This document shows positions 1 to 8,183 of a stretch of DNA of 64,000 nucleotides, in pieces; position 1 is the stretch's first letter, and the number at the start of each line of letters is the position of its first letter. The notes under the pieces are model-generated. The model did no database searches. It worked only from the letters and a program-made list of their open reading frames with translations, and was not told the origin of the DNA. Both the position numbers and the translations under genes were made by a program. Source of the DNA: Roseimarinus sediminis (GTDB lineage: Bacteria; Bacteroidota; Bacteroidia; Bacteroidales; Prolixibacteraceae). Where the stretch lies: positions 1-64,000 of the forward strand of contig NZ_JBNPXV010000010.1 in assembly GCF_050433125.1 (NCBI RefSeq), in the 5' to 3' direction.

Positions 1-45
1 AAAGAACCTCAGGCTCATAATTGTCCGATAGTAATATGACCTGAA

Positions 46-561
46 ATGAATAAGATTAATAACAAAAAAGGTCAACTCTATTTAGGGAAGTACATCCATC
101 TTCCATCTTTTGTCTTTTATCTTTTGTCTTTTATCTTTTGTCTTTTTGTCTTATCTATAGTCTATTGTCTAACATCTTTTTTCAGTTTTTTGTCACAAAC
201 AGCTACTTTCACACGACTAAGAAATAAAACCAGTTTTTTGGACCCATTCAACGACCTATACCATCAGCACTATCGCCTGCTGTTTAATGTAGCATTTAAA
301 ATGTGCGGCAATCGGGATGAAGCTGCCGATGCAGTACAGGAAGTATTTGTGGCGCTGTTTCAAAAGCAGCAGCAGGGTCAAGCGATCAGTTATCCAAAAA
401 GCTGGCTGTACCGCGTAACGCTCAACAAATGCTCTGACAACAGCCGTTACCAAAGTCGCTTCGTAGAAATGGATCGGCTTGCCGAAACGGGTGAAGAAGT
501 GCTTGAAACGGATGATGATAAGAAGGTTCCACTGCGTCTGCAACGCTTCAAACTTGAATAA
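46..561 (+). pseudogene. truncated ECF sigma-70 factor (region 2 only)
   Basis: From about residue 66 the product matches sigma-70 region 2 of ECF factors: the core helix YRLLFNVAFKMCGNRDEA, then DAVQEVFVALF and the recognition-type segment PKSWLYRVTLNKC. After about residue 145 there is only an acidic linker and a short basic tail, then a stop. Region 4, needed for -35 recognition and normally giving about 180 residues in all, is absent, and I see no continuation in another frame before the terminator. The first 60 or so residues are translated low-complexity repeat and are probably not expressed; the only in-frame ATG before region 2 is at base 46, with a TTG at 238 as an alternative. It may be a decayed gene or a region-2-only protein. 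No anti-sigma gene is next to it. Confidence 0.55.
92..180. repeat. T-rich short tandem repeat
   Basis: A 14-base unit (ATCTTTTGTCTTTT) is repeated three times without change at 105-146, each unit being two near-identical 7-mers. Decayed heptamers continue on both sides. The tract lies in the upstream part of the open frame of the sigma-factor remnant and would encode a meaningless F/L/S-rich stretch, so it is more likely non-coding. Such tracts change length by slippage. No function can be assigned. Confidence 0.75.
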
Positions 562-601
562 ACTAAAAGCAGCACTATAAATGTTGTCCTTTTATTGTTA
601 T

Positions 602-637
602 AAAAAACTTCCTGTTTCAACTAACAGGAAGTTTTTT
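602..637. terminator. bidirectional intrinsic terminator
   Basis: Stem CTTCCTGTT / AACAGGAAG (608-616 with 623-631), six-base loop, flanked by an A-run on the left and a T-run on the right. It can therefore end transcription of the sigma remnant on the plus strand and of the BNR gene arriving on the minus strand. Confidence 0.85.
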
Positions 638-648
638 TTTGAATAGAA

Positions 649-1968
649 TTATTTGATCCGCTGCATTATTACCGCGGTACGAAAATTAGTGTAGTGAATG
701 TAGCGGTCGACCGAATTCCACAAAACAATGGTTTCCTTTGCATAGTTTTTCACTGCATAAGGTCTTATCTGATCGTTGCTGCTGTTTTGGGTCAGTGGTT
801 CAATGTTCCATTCGCTGGCCCCTTTGTTCAGGCTAAACTTTTCGATTTCGAATACCCCGTTCACTTCGCGCGATACATACAGGGTATGTGCCTTGTTGGG
901 ATCGATGGTGAGTCCGCCCGAATAATGAGGCTCCCGTTCGCGTCTTCCTTCATGAGTTTCGGGGAACCATTTTCCCGAATTGATCACTGCTCGGTCGTTC
1001 CATTTTTCACCATCAAACCAGGCATAGTGGTACAGATGTTCTTCTTCGGTGGGATATCGGGCATAGGCAACAGCAGGCTGACCTTTCTCATCGGCAAACA
1101 AATCATACACCCAGGCGCGGTGCCCCGTTTCGCGTGCATCATAAATCAGCGTTGCTTCTTTGGGCTCAAAGGGAAGCTGCTCCATGGTGGCAATGATGCT
1201 TCCATCGGCCCGGTGAAAAGCGCCCTCGTAATAACAGGCGTAATACACCGAATTGAAAGGCTCATCGCGCGGGTGCCCATCGGTAAAAACCAGGTGGATT
1301 TTACCCAGTCCGTCGCTGTAATATTTCACATAAGGACGTTGACCCCAGCTAAAAGGTTTCGGTGAAACCACCACGCGGCCATCGGCCCAGGTTTTACCGC
1401 CGTCGTCGCTCCAGGTCATGTTGGGCTTAAAGCCAATCCAGCGGCCAAACATGTAGATGCGATTGTTTTCATTCTTTAGCACAAAGGGGTTGGCATACGT
1501 GTACTTGTCGTCACCAAAACGCTCAAGATCGACAGCCCCATTGGGATTGATGCTAATTGCCTCACTCCAGCCTGCTGTTTCGCTTTCGGCTGAGAGGCGG
1601 TTCATGTATAAATCGCGGTTGTGGTGTCTGGTATAGAAAGCCAGTAAGCTTCCATCGCTCAGCTCGGCAAAAGCCGGATTGTTATGGTCATCCACTTCCA
1701 GTTTTTCATTCAGCATTGCTTGCTGAAAATTACCGCTTTTCAAATCATATTGAAGTGCTTTCACACTTCCGTCTTCAGTAACAAAACCGGTCACCAGTTC
1801 ATCGCCTGCCACAATGGCTCTTGGGTCGGAAAACCAGCACCAGGTGCCATCGTTGCTAAGCACAAGCGGTTCGGATGTGTGCTTGCATGCATTGCTTGTA
1901 GCTGCAATAACGAGGGTTGAAATTGCCAGCGTTAATTTGAATTTGCTTTTGAGCCTGTGAAACTTCAT
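649..1968 (-). CDS. BNR-type beta-propeller glycan-active protein
   Basis: 439 residues. The N-terminus is a hydrophobic signal segment ending near a Cys (TSNAC), so it is secreted and perhaps a lipoprotein. The body has the features of the BNR_4-type seven-bladed propeller family: an early DGTWCWFSDPRA segment, a DDHNNPA motif near residue 92, and Asp-box-like WSDDGGKTW near residue 186. Families with this fold in Bacteroidota include polysaccharide lyases and rhamnosidases that act on rhamnose-uronate linkages, but the exact family cannot be set by eye. The GH88 and second propeller gene 0.4-2.9 kb upstream on the same strand support a role in uronate-glycan breakdown. One plus-strand gene separates it from them, so it is probably its own transcription unit. 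Confidence 0.75.
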   Translation of the reverse strand: MKFHRLKSKFKLTLAISTLVIAATSNACKHTSEPLVLSNDGTWCWFSDPRAIVAGDELVTGFVTEDGSVKALQYDLKSGNFQQAMLNEKLEVDDHNNPAFAELSDGSLLAFYTRHHNRDLYMNRLSAESETAGWSEAISINPNGAVDLERFGDDKYTYANPFVLKNENNRIYMFGRWIGFKPNMTWSDDGGKTWADGRVVVSPKPFSWGQRPYVKYYSDGLGKIHLVFTDGHPRDEPFNSVYYACYYEGAFHRADGSIIATMEQLPFEPKEATLIYDARETGHRAWVYDLFADEKGQPAVAYARYPTEEEHLYHYAWFDGEKWNDRAVINSGKWFPETHEGRREREPHYSGGLTIDPNKAHTLYVSREVNGVFEIEKFSLNKGASEWNIEPLTQNSSNDQIRPYAVKNYAKETIVLWNSVDRYIHYTNFRTAVIMQRIK

Positions 1969-2161
1969 TGCTTACGTTTTTTATTGATTCAATTCAGAAC
2001 ATAAAGATGTCACACTTTGAAAGTATTCTCTGTCATTTATTGAAAAAATGGTAGCAGAAAACATGCAGTATTTTACCTTCACCCAAAATAAAAACTAAAA
2101 GAACACATTGACTATTAACAAGATATTAATATCTTTCGGAACCAACATTAAAATAAATTTT

Positions 2162-2344
2162 ATGGAAAAAAATGTACAGGCACAAGGTCCGTCAGGCGCA
2201 ATCTATGGTCTCGGACTCATTGGTGCAGCCATTTATTACATTGGAGCAGCCACCAGTTTCTGGCTGGGTGTACTCGGTTTTCTGAAGGCGCTGGTATGGC
2301 CCGTATTTATGGTGTATGAACTATTGAAATATGTAGGCGCTTAG
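2162..2344 (+). CDS. small conserved hydrophobic membrane protein
   Basis: 60 residues, starting at the ATG directly before EKNVQAQGP. A longer frame begins at 2108, but the extra residues look unrelated. After a short polar N-terminus there is a Gly/Ala-rich hydrophobic hairpin (YGLGLIGAAIYYIG, then FWLGVLGFLKALVWP) and a final VYELLKYV. Short proteins of this pattern recur across bacteria as uncharacterised membrane proteins. It is the only plus-strand gene in this stretch, and its stop codon overlaps the stop of the minus-strand BNR gene by four bases. No function is known to me. Confidence 0.6.
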   Translation: MEKNVQAQGPSGAIYGLGLIGAAIYYIGAATSFWLGVLGFLKALVWPVFMVYELLKYVGA

Positions 2345-3669
2345 CGTTTCATATTCACTTCGAGCACTGCTACTGTTTGTGGCGGAAGCTGAACAGCTGT
2401 TTCGCCCTGTCCCTGACCAACATTTTGGTGATAGAGGTGCAGTTGTTGTGCTTCTTCCCACAAACGGCCATCGATCGATGGTTCCCAGCGCCCCAGTGAC
2501 TCCTGACTAAGTACCTTCATCGACCACTCCATACTGCCAGTTTCGGCGCTTGAGATGCAGGCACGATTGTTTTGTTCTTCATCACGGTAAATTACGTGAA
2601 TGTAAGTACTTTTTCCGCCCTTTGAAATCACCAGTTGCGGACGACTGATGGGAATGCTGCGCGAGCCCATGCCACCCAAAGGAAAATCCTGTGTGCGTTG
2701 CGTCACGGTTGAATGCAACCATTCTCCTTTGTTTTGATAGATCAGGTGAAACTGGGTGCAATTTTCACCCGGGGCTTTGTAATAAGTAGCAATGTAGGCA
2801 TTGCCCTGCTCGTCGGACGACATGGAAGTTTGATTGATGAGGTTACTGTTTTGGGGGATCTCCCACACCACCTCGGCATTGGCTTGCTTAATTGGAAGCG
2901 CATACTGCTGTTCTTTCGAATTCATCCAGGTAAACCCGCCATCGTTCGAAACAGCATAACACATGTCGTGGTTCGAAGCCACATCGGGCGATTCGCGCCA
3001 CACCCAGCTGACCATGATCCGGTCGCTTTCATCGATGTGCAGCTGCCAGTAAGCGTTGCGTTTGCCTTCTCCATCAATCAGGTTCGTCTGCAATCGTTTC
3101 CAATGCCCCGTTACCAGGTCATAACGGTTCAGCACCAGGTTGCCGTTGCCCGAACCTCCGTCACGGTAAGCAAATAATAAGTCGCCATTAGCAAAGCGAT
3201 AAAATTCGGGATACGAAACTACGTTTTCTTCTGTGCCGATCATGGCTTCCTTTTCACCCATTTCGGTGCCATAGGGTTGCAGCGATTTGCAATAATTAAG
3301 CCGGTTGTTGTGATGATCCCAGCTCATGTGCACATAACCATCGCCGTCAATCATGATGCTGATGATGTTGTGAGCGTCGTATACATTGCCTTTGTACTGC
3401 GTTGGATGCAGCGTCCAATTGCTACTGTCCAGCTCGCGTTTTGCCAATACCACCCTTCCGGTTGAATCGTAGTAAGCAACCAACTGCTTACCATGGTCCG
3501 AAACGATGGAATTCTTTCTGAAGATGGTTGCATTTACACTGGTTTTCGACCATCCCGGCCCTATTTCCGATAGCTGGCTATTAATGGTCAACTGCGAATC
3601 GGCACACGAAGCTACTGAGAACAAAACAGCCAGGAGACTGCTCAGTATGATTGATTTTTTCAACAACAT
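2341..3669 (-). CDS. BNR_4-family beta-propeller lipoprotein, putative lyase or rhamnosidase
   Basis: 442 residues from the ATG that begins MLLKKSII, the start of a clear lipoprotein signal ending VASC. A longer frame reaches back into the gene upstream, but the signal peptide decides this start. Family-like segments are GNVYDAHNIISIMIDGDG, SWDHHNNRLNYC, AYRDGGSGNGNL, and WRESPDVASNHDMCYAVSNDGG. These resemble the seven-bladed propeller enzymes grouped near GH145, PL25 and PL42, which work at rhamnose-glucuronate linkages; the conserved His in DAHN is a catalytic candidate. It sits seven bases after the GH88 gene, so they are co-transcribed. A lyase here would make the unsaturated uronate that GH88 removes. 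Family membership is confident, activity is inferred. Confidence 0.75.
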   Translation of the reverse strand: MLLKKSIILSSLLAVLFSVASCADSQLTINSQLSEIGPGWSKTSVNATIFRKNSIVSDHGKQLVAYYDSTGRVVLAKRELDSSNWTLHPTQYKGNVYDAHNIISIMIDGDGYVHMSWDHHNNRLNYCKSLQPYGTEMGEKEAMIGTEENVVSYPEFYRFANGDLLFAYRDGGSGNGNLVLNRYDLVTGHWKRLQTNLIDGEGKRNAYWQLHIDESDRIMVSWVWRESPDVASNHDMCYAVSNDGGFTWMNSKEQQYALPIKQANAEVVWEIPQNSNLINQTSMSSDEQGNAYIATYYKAPGENCTQFHLIYQNKGEWLHSTVTQRTQDFPLGGMGSRSIPISRPQLVISKGGKSTYIHVIYRDEEQNNRACISSAETGSMEWSMKVLSQESLGRWEPSIDGRLWEEAQQLHLYHQNVGQGQGETAVQLPPQTVAVLEVNMKR

Positions 3670-3676
3670 GTCAGCA

Positions 3677-4876
3677 TTATTTTTTATTGCGAATTTTTTG
3701 ATAACGAAGCAGGGCTTCCACAAAATAATAATCGGCATAAGTTAACGGAACATCCACCTCGGAGCCATGGGGCTTGTGCCCTACGCCGTGTTTTAAAATG
3801 AAATGATGATTTTCGCCTGCTGCTGCCAGGTAAGCTGGCGAGCAAAGTGTAGTCAATTGTTGTTGGGCCACTTTGAAATAGGTATCCGATTTTTCTGCTT
3901 CAACATACTGATACAATTCCAGCAGGGCTGAACAGATAATGGCGCCGGCTGAGGCATCGCGTAAAGCTTCGGGAATATCGGGAGCATCAAAATCCCAGTA
4001 AGGAATCTTGTCTTCGGGCAGGCGGGGATGATTCACAATGAAATCAGCAATGACTTCGGCCTGTTTCAGATAGCTTGAATCGCCTGTTTCACGAAACATC
4101 ATGGTGTAGCCATACAAGCCCCAGGCCTGTCCGCGCGCCCATGCCGACGAATGACTGTAGCCCTGGGCGGTATGCAAGGCATGTGGCTTACCACTGATGG
4201 TGTCGTACGAAACGACATGGTACGAGCTTCCATCGGGCCTGAAATGGTATTTCATGGTGGTATTGGCGTGCTGGCGGGCAATTGAACTAAAAAGTGTTTC
4301 GTCAAACTTTTTAGCCGACCATTCCAGCAACTCAAGATTCATCATGTTATCGATGATTACAGCATATTGCCATTGTTGGTTCCACCGAGAGGTATCCCAT
4401 GAACGAATGGCGCCTGTAGTTTGGCTAAAACGGGTTGAAAGTGAGCGGGCTGCATTTTCGATAATGGGAAGATATTCTTCGTTTCCGGTAATCCGGTAGG
4501 CATTACCGTAACTGCAAAAGATCATAAAGCCAACATCGTGGTTGTCGGTAGTGTATTGTTGATCGGCTACTCTGCTGCTGTATGCAATGGCTTCATTCAT
4601 CAATTGTTCGTCGCCAAAATATTCGTACAAATACCATAGCTGTCCGGGAAAAAAACCGCTCACCCACCAGTCAGAACTGCAGGTTTCGAGGGTTCCGTCG
4701 GGAGCAATGGTTTTAGGCAGTTGCCCCGGCTGATCGTGCAGGTTTTCAGCCATTGCCATACTTTGTTGACGTGCAAGATCCAGTGCAATATCTACCCGGG
4801 CATCTAATGGTTCTTTTCGATGGGTACAAGAAAAGACAATTACGCTAAGTGAAAAAAGCAGCAAGAAACCTTTCAT
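3677..4876 (-). CDS. GH88 unsaturated glucuronyl hydrolase (lipoprotein)
   Basis: 399 residues with an SPII-type signal (VIVFSC, Cys17), so probably anchored in the cell envelope. The rest is an alpha6/alpha6 toroid of family GH88. The two acidic residues expected from Bacillus UGL are present in HDVGF (Asp114) and IDNMMN (Asp176), and the family segments SDWWVSGFFPGQLWYLYE and HGVGHKPHGSEVDVPLTYADYY are clear. Enzymes of this family hydrate the 4,5-unsaturated glucuronyl residue left by polysaccharide lyases and so release it from oligosaccharides. The downstream BNR protein is seven bases away; the S24 regulator is 47 bases upstream on the same strand. Confidence 0.93.
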   Translation of the reverse strand: MKGFLLLFSLSVIVFSCTHRKEPLDARVDIALDLARQQSMAMAENLHDQPGQLPKTIAPDGTLETCSSDWWVSGFFPGQLWYLYEYFGDEQLMNEAIAYSSRVADQQYTTDNHDVGFMIFCSYGNAYRITGNEEYLPIIENAARSLSTRFSQTTGAIRSWDTSRWNQQWQYAVIIDNMMNLELLEWSAKKFDETLFSSIARQHANTTMKYHFRPDGSSYHVVSYDTISGKPHALHTAQGYSHSSAWARGQAWGLYGYTMMFRETGDSSYLKQAEVIADFIVNHPRLPEDKIPYWDFDAPDIPEALRDASAGAIICSALLELYQYVEAEKSDTYFKVAQQQLTTLCSPAYLAAAGENHHFILKHGVGHKPHGSEVDVPLTYADYYFVEALLRYQKIRNKK

Positions 4877-4923
4877 GATGTAATTAATATCAATTTCTTG
4901 CCGAAAATAACGATTTCAAATCA

Positions 4924-5694
4924 TTATTCCTTTTTTTTCATCTTTTCAATATCTTCTTTCATTTTATAAACCATCGACGAGAGCTTGTCGATGGTCAAAG
5001 GTTCAGGTTCGGGCAGTTCAAAACTCAGGAAGCCAATGGCCTGCCATAGCTCCAGAACGGTGTTGGCCCGAATTGAATAAGGATCGTACACTTCGTTATC
5101 TGACTTGAGCAGAAGGGTGCCATCGTTATCGAGCTGATTGAAAACCCTTTTGTATACAATCCCTTCATCGGCGGTAATCACGATGTAGGGTTTCCCATCG
5201 CGAATTCCTGAGAAGGATTCAACAAAGCTGCAAAACACATAAGCTCCCGGCGGAACCGGCAACATGCTGTCGCCCTTGATCTGAAATACCCGGTAAGTAC
5301 TGCCCTGCGAGAGTTCGGCCACAGGAAGTGCAAAATGCGGTAGTTCGGCTACATATTCCGGATCGGCCAGTCCGTTAAGGTAACCTGCCGAAGCTTTTAC
5401 GGGAACAATCGAAATGCGCTCCTCGTTCTGCGCATTCACCACTGTTGTTAAAATGCGCAAAGGCTTTTGCAATTCATCCGCTTGAGCTTCACTCAGGTTT
5501 TTTCCAATCAAATCATCAGCTGTAAGGTTAAAGAGCATCGACAATTGTTGAATGACCAGCAAACGAGGTACGGCCCTGCCCTCTTCATACGCACCAAGCA
5601 GTGAACGCTTGATTCCCAGCTTTTCGGACATTTCCTTTTGAGTCAGTCCCAGCTGCCTGCGTAAATAGCGAATATTTTCAGTCAGATAAATCAT
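4924..5694 (-). CDS. XRE-type repressor with S24 (LexA-like) peptidase domain
   Basis: 256 residues. Residues 5-60 form a helix-turn-helix (TQKEMSEKLGIKRSLLGAYEEGR). A linker leads to a LexA/CI-type autopeptidase domain: likely cleavage site Ala103-Gly104, catalytic Ser143 in GDSM, and Lys182 in VYKR. A charged coiled tail ends the protein. With both catalytic residues kept, self-cleavage on a RecA or other signal is possible. It begins three bases after the oxidoreductase and is followed by the GH88 gene, so it may regulate this sugar cassette. No phage genes surround it, which argues against a prophage repressor. Confidence 0.88.
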   Translation of the reverse strand: MIYLTENIRYLRRQLGLTQKEMSEKLGIKRSLLGAYEEGRAVPRLLVIQQLSMLFNLTADDLIGKNLSEAQADELQKPLRILTTVVNAQNEERISIVPVKASAGYLNGLADPEYVAELPHFALPVAELSQGSTYRVFQIKGDSMLPVPPGAYVFCSFVESFSGIRDGKPYIVITADEGIVYKRVFNQLDNDGTLLLKSDNEVYDPYSIRANTVLELWQAIGFLSFELPEPEPLTIDKLSSMVYKMKEDIEKMKKKE

Positions 5695-5697
5695 TTG

Positions 5698-6690
5698 TTA
5701 CATATTTTCCCATTGCTTATGCTCGGCACTCTTAAAAATAGCGTCAATTACTTTCATGTTATTCAGCGCATCGCTCAGCGGTGTAGGTACCGGAGTATCG
5801 TTAAGCACCGCGGCTGCAAAGGCTTCAGCCTGTAAAGCATACTGGTCAACGGCCTCAAAACTCATGCGCTCTGAACGTTGCGGAGTATTCAGGTAAATCT
5901 TGACCGAACGATCGGGCGGTGCATTTACCGGGATTTCAATTTCAATGCGGCCATTGATACCAACAATCTGAATGCGCTGATAAGGCATCAGCTGGGTTGA
6001 ACAGGTAAAGGTTGAAACCCTTCCTTCGCCAAAATCGAGCATGGCCGAAGTAATCCGGTCGATTTTCATTTCTGGGTCACGATCAATTAGTCCCACTGCG
6101 CGAAGCGGCTCGGCCCCGAGAATAAAGCGTGGAAATGAAATGCAGTAACAGCCGATGTCCATCAGCGCACCACCGCCAATGTCGGCCTGATTACGGATAT
6201 TTTTTGGATCGGGGTTATTATAAGAGAAAAACGACTGTATGGCTTTCACTTCACCCACTGCTCCCTCCTTAATGAGTTCGATGGTTTTTATCCAGTGCGG
6301 GTGAAAGCGATACATGAAAGCTTCCATCACCTTTAGTTTTGGAAAATCGGCTGCCCGCTCAAGCAGTTCTTCAGCTTCAGCTGTATTGAGCCCGATGGGC
6401 TTTTCGCACAACACATGCTTACCGGCTTCGAGGGCTTTAATGGTATAAGCCACATGCAGGTGATTGGGCAACGGATTGTAGATGATGTCGATATCGGGAT
6501 CATCCAATAACGCCTCGTAGGTGCCGTAGGCCTTTTCGATGCCTAATGTTGAAGCATGCTCCTGTGCCTTGTCTGCATCACGCGACGCAATGGCAGTTAC
6601 TTCGCAGTTGTAAGCTTTCTGAATGGCGGGGATCACCTTCTGCGTACCAATTTTGGCAGTACTTAATATTCCCCATCTGCTTTTGTTCAT
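5698..6690 (-). CDS. Gfo/Idh/MocA-family oxidoreductase
   Basis: 330 residues from the ATG beginning MNKSRWGIL. In-frame upstream ATGs would add 12 residues ahead of the nucleotide fold. The N-terminal Rossmann domain has WGILSTAKIG in place of the classic GxGxxG, as in dihydrodiol/xylose dehydrogenase-like members. The catalytic-type Lys is in HVLCEKPIGL, and GGGALMDIGCYCI lies in the C-terminal domain. It should be a cytoplasmic NAD(P)-dependent sugar or dihydrodiol dehydrogenase. It lies three bases upstream of the S24 repressor, as first gene of the minus-strand run leading to GH88. The substrate is unknown. Confidence 0.88.
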   Translation of the reverse strand: MNKSRWGILSTAKIGTQKVIPAIQKAYNCEVTAIASRDADKAQEHASTLGIEKAYGTYEALLDDPDIDIIYNPLPNHLHVAYTIKALEAGKHVLCEKPIGLNTAEAEELLERAADFPKLKVMEAFMYRFHPHWIKTIELIKEGAVGEVKAIQSFFSYNNPDPKNIRNQADIGGGALMDIGCYCISFPRFILGAEPLRAVGLIDRDPEMKIDRITSAMLDFGEGRVSTFTCSTQLMPYQRIQIVGINGRIEIEIPVNAPPDRSVKIYLNTPQRSERMSFEAVDQYALQAEAFAAAVLNDTPVPTPLSDALNNMKVIDAIFKSAEHKQWENM

Positions 6691-6776
6691 AAGTCCAAAC
6701 TTAACCATCGTTTTGCTGAGTTGCAACTTTTCTGCTCAAAATTTTAGCAAGCACCTGTTTGCAGCGATACAGGCAT

Positions 6777-6810
6777 AAAAAATCCCGGTCAAACTTTCGC
6801 TTGCCGGGAT
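6777..6810 (-). terminator. intrinsic terminator of small secreted protein copy 1
   Basis: On the minus strand a 7-base stem ATCCCGG / CCGGGAT (6804-6810 with 6782-6788) is followed directly by a T-run. It lies about 55 bases past the stop codon of copy 1. Confidence 0.85.
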
Positions 6811-6864
6811 GCTGGTGATCGTCCACCAACTCGTTTGCTTGATTTCATGGGCCAGGTTTTTCAA

Positions 6865-7311
6865 TTAATACCTCCAGTATCGATCATCAACCATCCAGCG
6901 CTCGATACGTAACGGAGCTTCTTTTTCAGCCTTCGAGAAACTGATCATCAGGTACACGTTGCCGGCATCGTCGGTGAAAGTGGTCATCCGGTCTTTTCCT
7001 TCTACTTCTTTTCCTTCCTTTTCCCACAACTGTTCGTCGGTCATCCATTCTTCGATTTCCAGTTCGGCTTCATCGCTTACTTCTTCTGCTGAAAAATGAA
7101 CTGCTGCTTCAACTTCCCAAAGATTTTCATTGGTCATCCAGTTTTCAATTTCCAGAGTTTCTTCATTATCGATTCCATTTTCGAAGGTGTATAGCACTTC
7201 GGCAGGAACAGCCATATTCATATTTGAAGTGGCAACCGGGTTGATGGCAAAACTTTTTACAGTTACTAAAAAGAACATTGCAAATGCGAGAGTAAAGATT
7301 TGAGTTTTCAT
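6865..7311 (-). CDS. small secreted protein with three IE-WM-W motifs (copy 1)
   Basis: 148 residues. A signal peptide ends near VKSFA (residue 23), giving an acidic mature protein that should be exported. Three copies of a short motif follow: LEIENWMTNENLWE, LEIEEWMTDEQLWE and LRIERWMVDDRYWRY. Between the second and third is a 29-residue insert (with TTFTDDAGNVYLMI) that is missing from copy 3. Copy 2 next to it differs at four residues. Short Bacteroidota proteins with repeated LE-WM motifs are familiar as uncharacterised secreted proteins; I know of no function. The gene has its own promoter and terminator. Confidence 0.8.
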   Translation of the reverse strand: MKTQIFTLAFAMFFLVTVKSFAINPVATSNMNMAVPAEVLYTFENGIDNEETLEIENWMTNENLWEVEAAVHFSAEEVSDEAELEIEEWMTDEQLWEKEGKEVEGKDRMTTFTDDAGNVYLMISFSKAEKEAPLRIERWMVDDRYWRY

Positions 7312-7354
7312 GACTTTATTTTTTAATGTTTTCTGTTTGAATAAATTGATGACT

Positions 7355-7387
7355 CAAAGATACGTCACGAACAAGGTACCGGGCAAT
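7355..7387 (-). promoter_or_regulatory. Bacteroidota-type promoter for copy 1
   Basis: On the minus strand TATCTTTG (7355-7362) matches the -7 consensus TAnnTTTG, and TTG (7384-7386) lies 21 bases upstream as the -33 element. The start codon is 43 bases downstream of the -7 box. The same arrangement is kept in all three copies. The region 7312-7660 otherwise holds only the rest of the duplicated leader, the unique spacer, and the terminator of copy 2. Confidence 0.75.
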
Positions 7388-7572
7388 GCATAATAGTGTG
7401 TATGACCTAAGATTGTCGGCGAATGGCAGATATCAGTCTGTCTGTAAAAGGCCCCGAGATCTTTCCGCTTTTACCGGTAAAAACCGCGCTTTGATCAAGG
7501 GTTAAAACCGATGTATTTCTACTTTTGTCTCTAAAAGGAAATAAGAAAATGAACACGGACAAGAACAGGCAT

Positions 7573-7606
7573 AAAAAATCCCGGTCAAACTTTCGCTTGC
7601 CGGGAT
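7573..7606 (-). terminator. intrinsic terminator of small secreted protein copy 2
   Basis: Identical stem and T-run to the copy 1 terminator, 796 bases away. Confidence 0.85.
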
Positions 7607-7660
7607 GCTGGTGATCGTCCACCAACTCGTTTGCTTGATTTAATGGGCCAGGTTTTTCAA

Positions 7661-8107
7661 TTAATACCTCCAGTAACGATCATCAACCATCCAGCGCTCG
7701 ATACGTAACGGAGCTTCTTTTTCAGCCTTCGAGAAACCGATCATCAGGTACACGTTGCCGGCATCGTCGGTGAAAGTGGTCATCCGGTCTTTTCCTTCTA
7801 CTTCTTTTCCTTCCTTTTCCCACAACTGTTCGTCGGTCATCCATTCTTCGATTTCCAGTTCGGCTTCATCGCTTACTTCTTCTGCTGAAAATTCAACTGC
7901 TGCTTCAACTTCCCAAAGATTTTCATTGGTCATCCAGTTTTCAATTTCCAGAGTTTCTTCATTATCGATTCCATTTTCGAAGGTGTATAGCACTTCGGCC
8001 AGAACAGCCATATTCATATTTGAAGTAGCAACCGGGTTGCTGGCAAAACTTTTTACTGTTACTAAAAAGAACATTGCAAATGCGAGAGTAAAGATTTGAG
8101 TTTTCAT
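7661..8107 (-). CDS. small secreted protein with three IE-WM-W motifs (copy 2)
   Basis: 148 residues, differing from copy 1 at four positions only: Ser for Ile just after the signal peptide, Leu for Pro in AVLAEV, Glu for His in AAVEFS, and Gly for Ser in MIGFS. Signal peptide and all three tryptophan motifs are kept, so both copies appear functional. It has its own promoter and terminator inside the repeat. Function unknown. Confidence 0.8.
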   Translation of the reverse strand: MKTQIFTLAFAMFFLVTVKSFASNPVATSNMNMAVLAEVLYTFENGIDNEETLEIENWMTNENLWEVEAAVEFSAEEVSDEAELEIEEWMTDEQLWEKEGKEVEGKDRMTTFTDDAGNVYLMIGFSKAEKEAPLRIERWMVDDRYWRY

Positions 8108-8150
8108 GACTTTATTTTTTAATGTTTTCTGTTTGAATAAATTGATGACT

Positions 8151-8183
8151 CAAAGATACGTCACGAACAAGGTACCGGGCAAT
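8151..8183 (-). promoter_or_regulatory. Bacteroidota-type promoter for copy 2
   Basis: Minus-strand TATCTTTG (8151-8158) with TTG 21 bases upstream, unchanged from copy 1. The stretch 8108-8443 holds this promoter, the duplicated leader up to 8314, and the terminator of copy 3; I see no further gene in it. Confidence 0.75.

Larger units (their letters stand above)
6769..7518 (-). repeat. 750-bp tandem duplication, copy 1
   Basis: This block recurs at 7565-8314 with a constant offset of 796 bases, no gaps and only a few base changes. It holds a whole transcription unit: terminator, coding sequence, 5' leader and promoter. A 46-base unique spacer (7519-7564) lies between the copies. The near-identity outside the gene shows that the duplication is recent or kept uniform by gene conversion. 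Confidence 0.95.

Noticed and set aside
4924..5694. S24 repressor as a sign of a prophage
   Set aside because: No integrase, Cro-like gene, replication or structural phage genes lie near; the neighbours are sugar genes.
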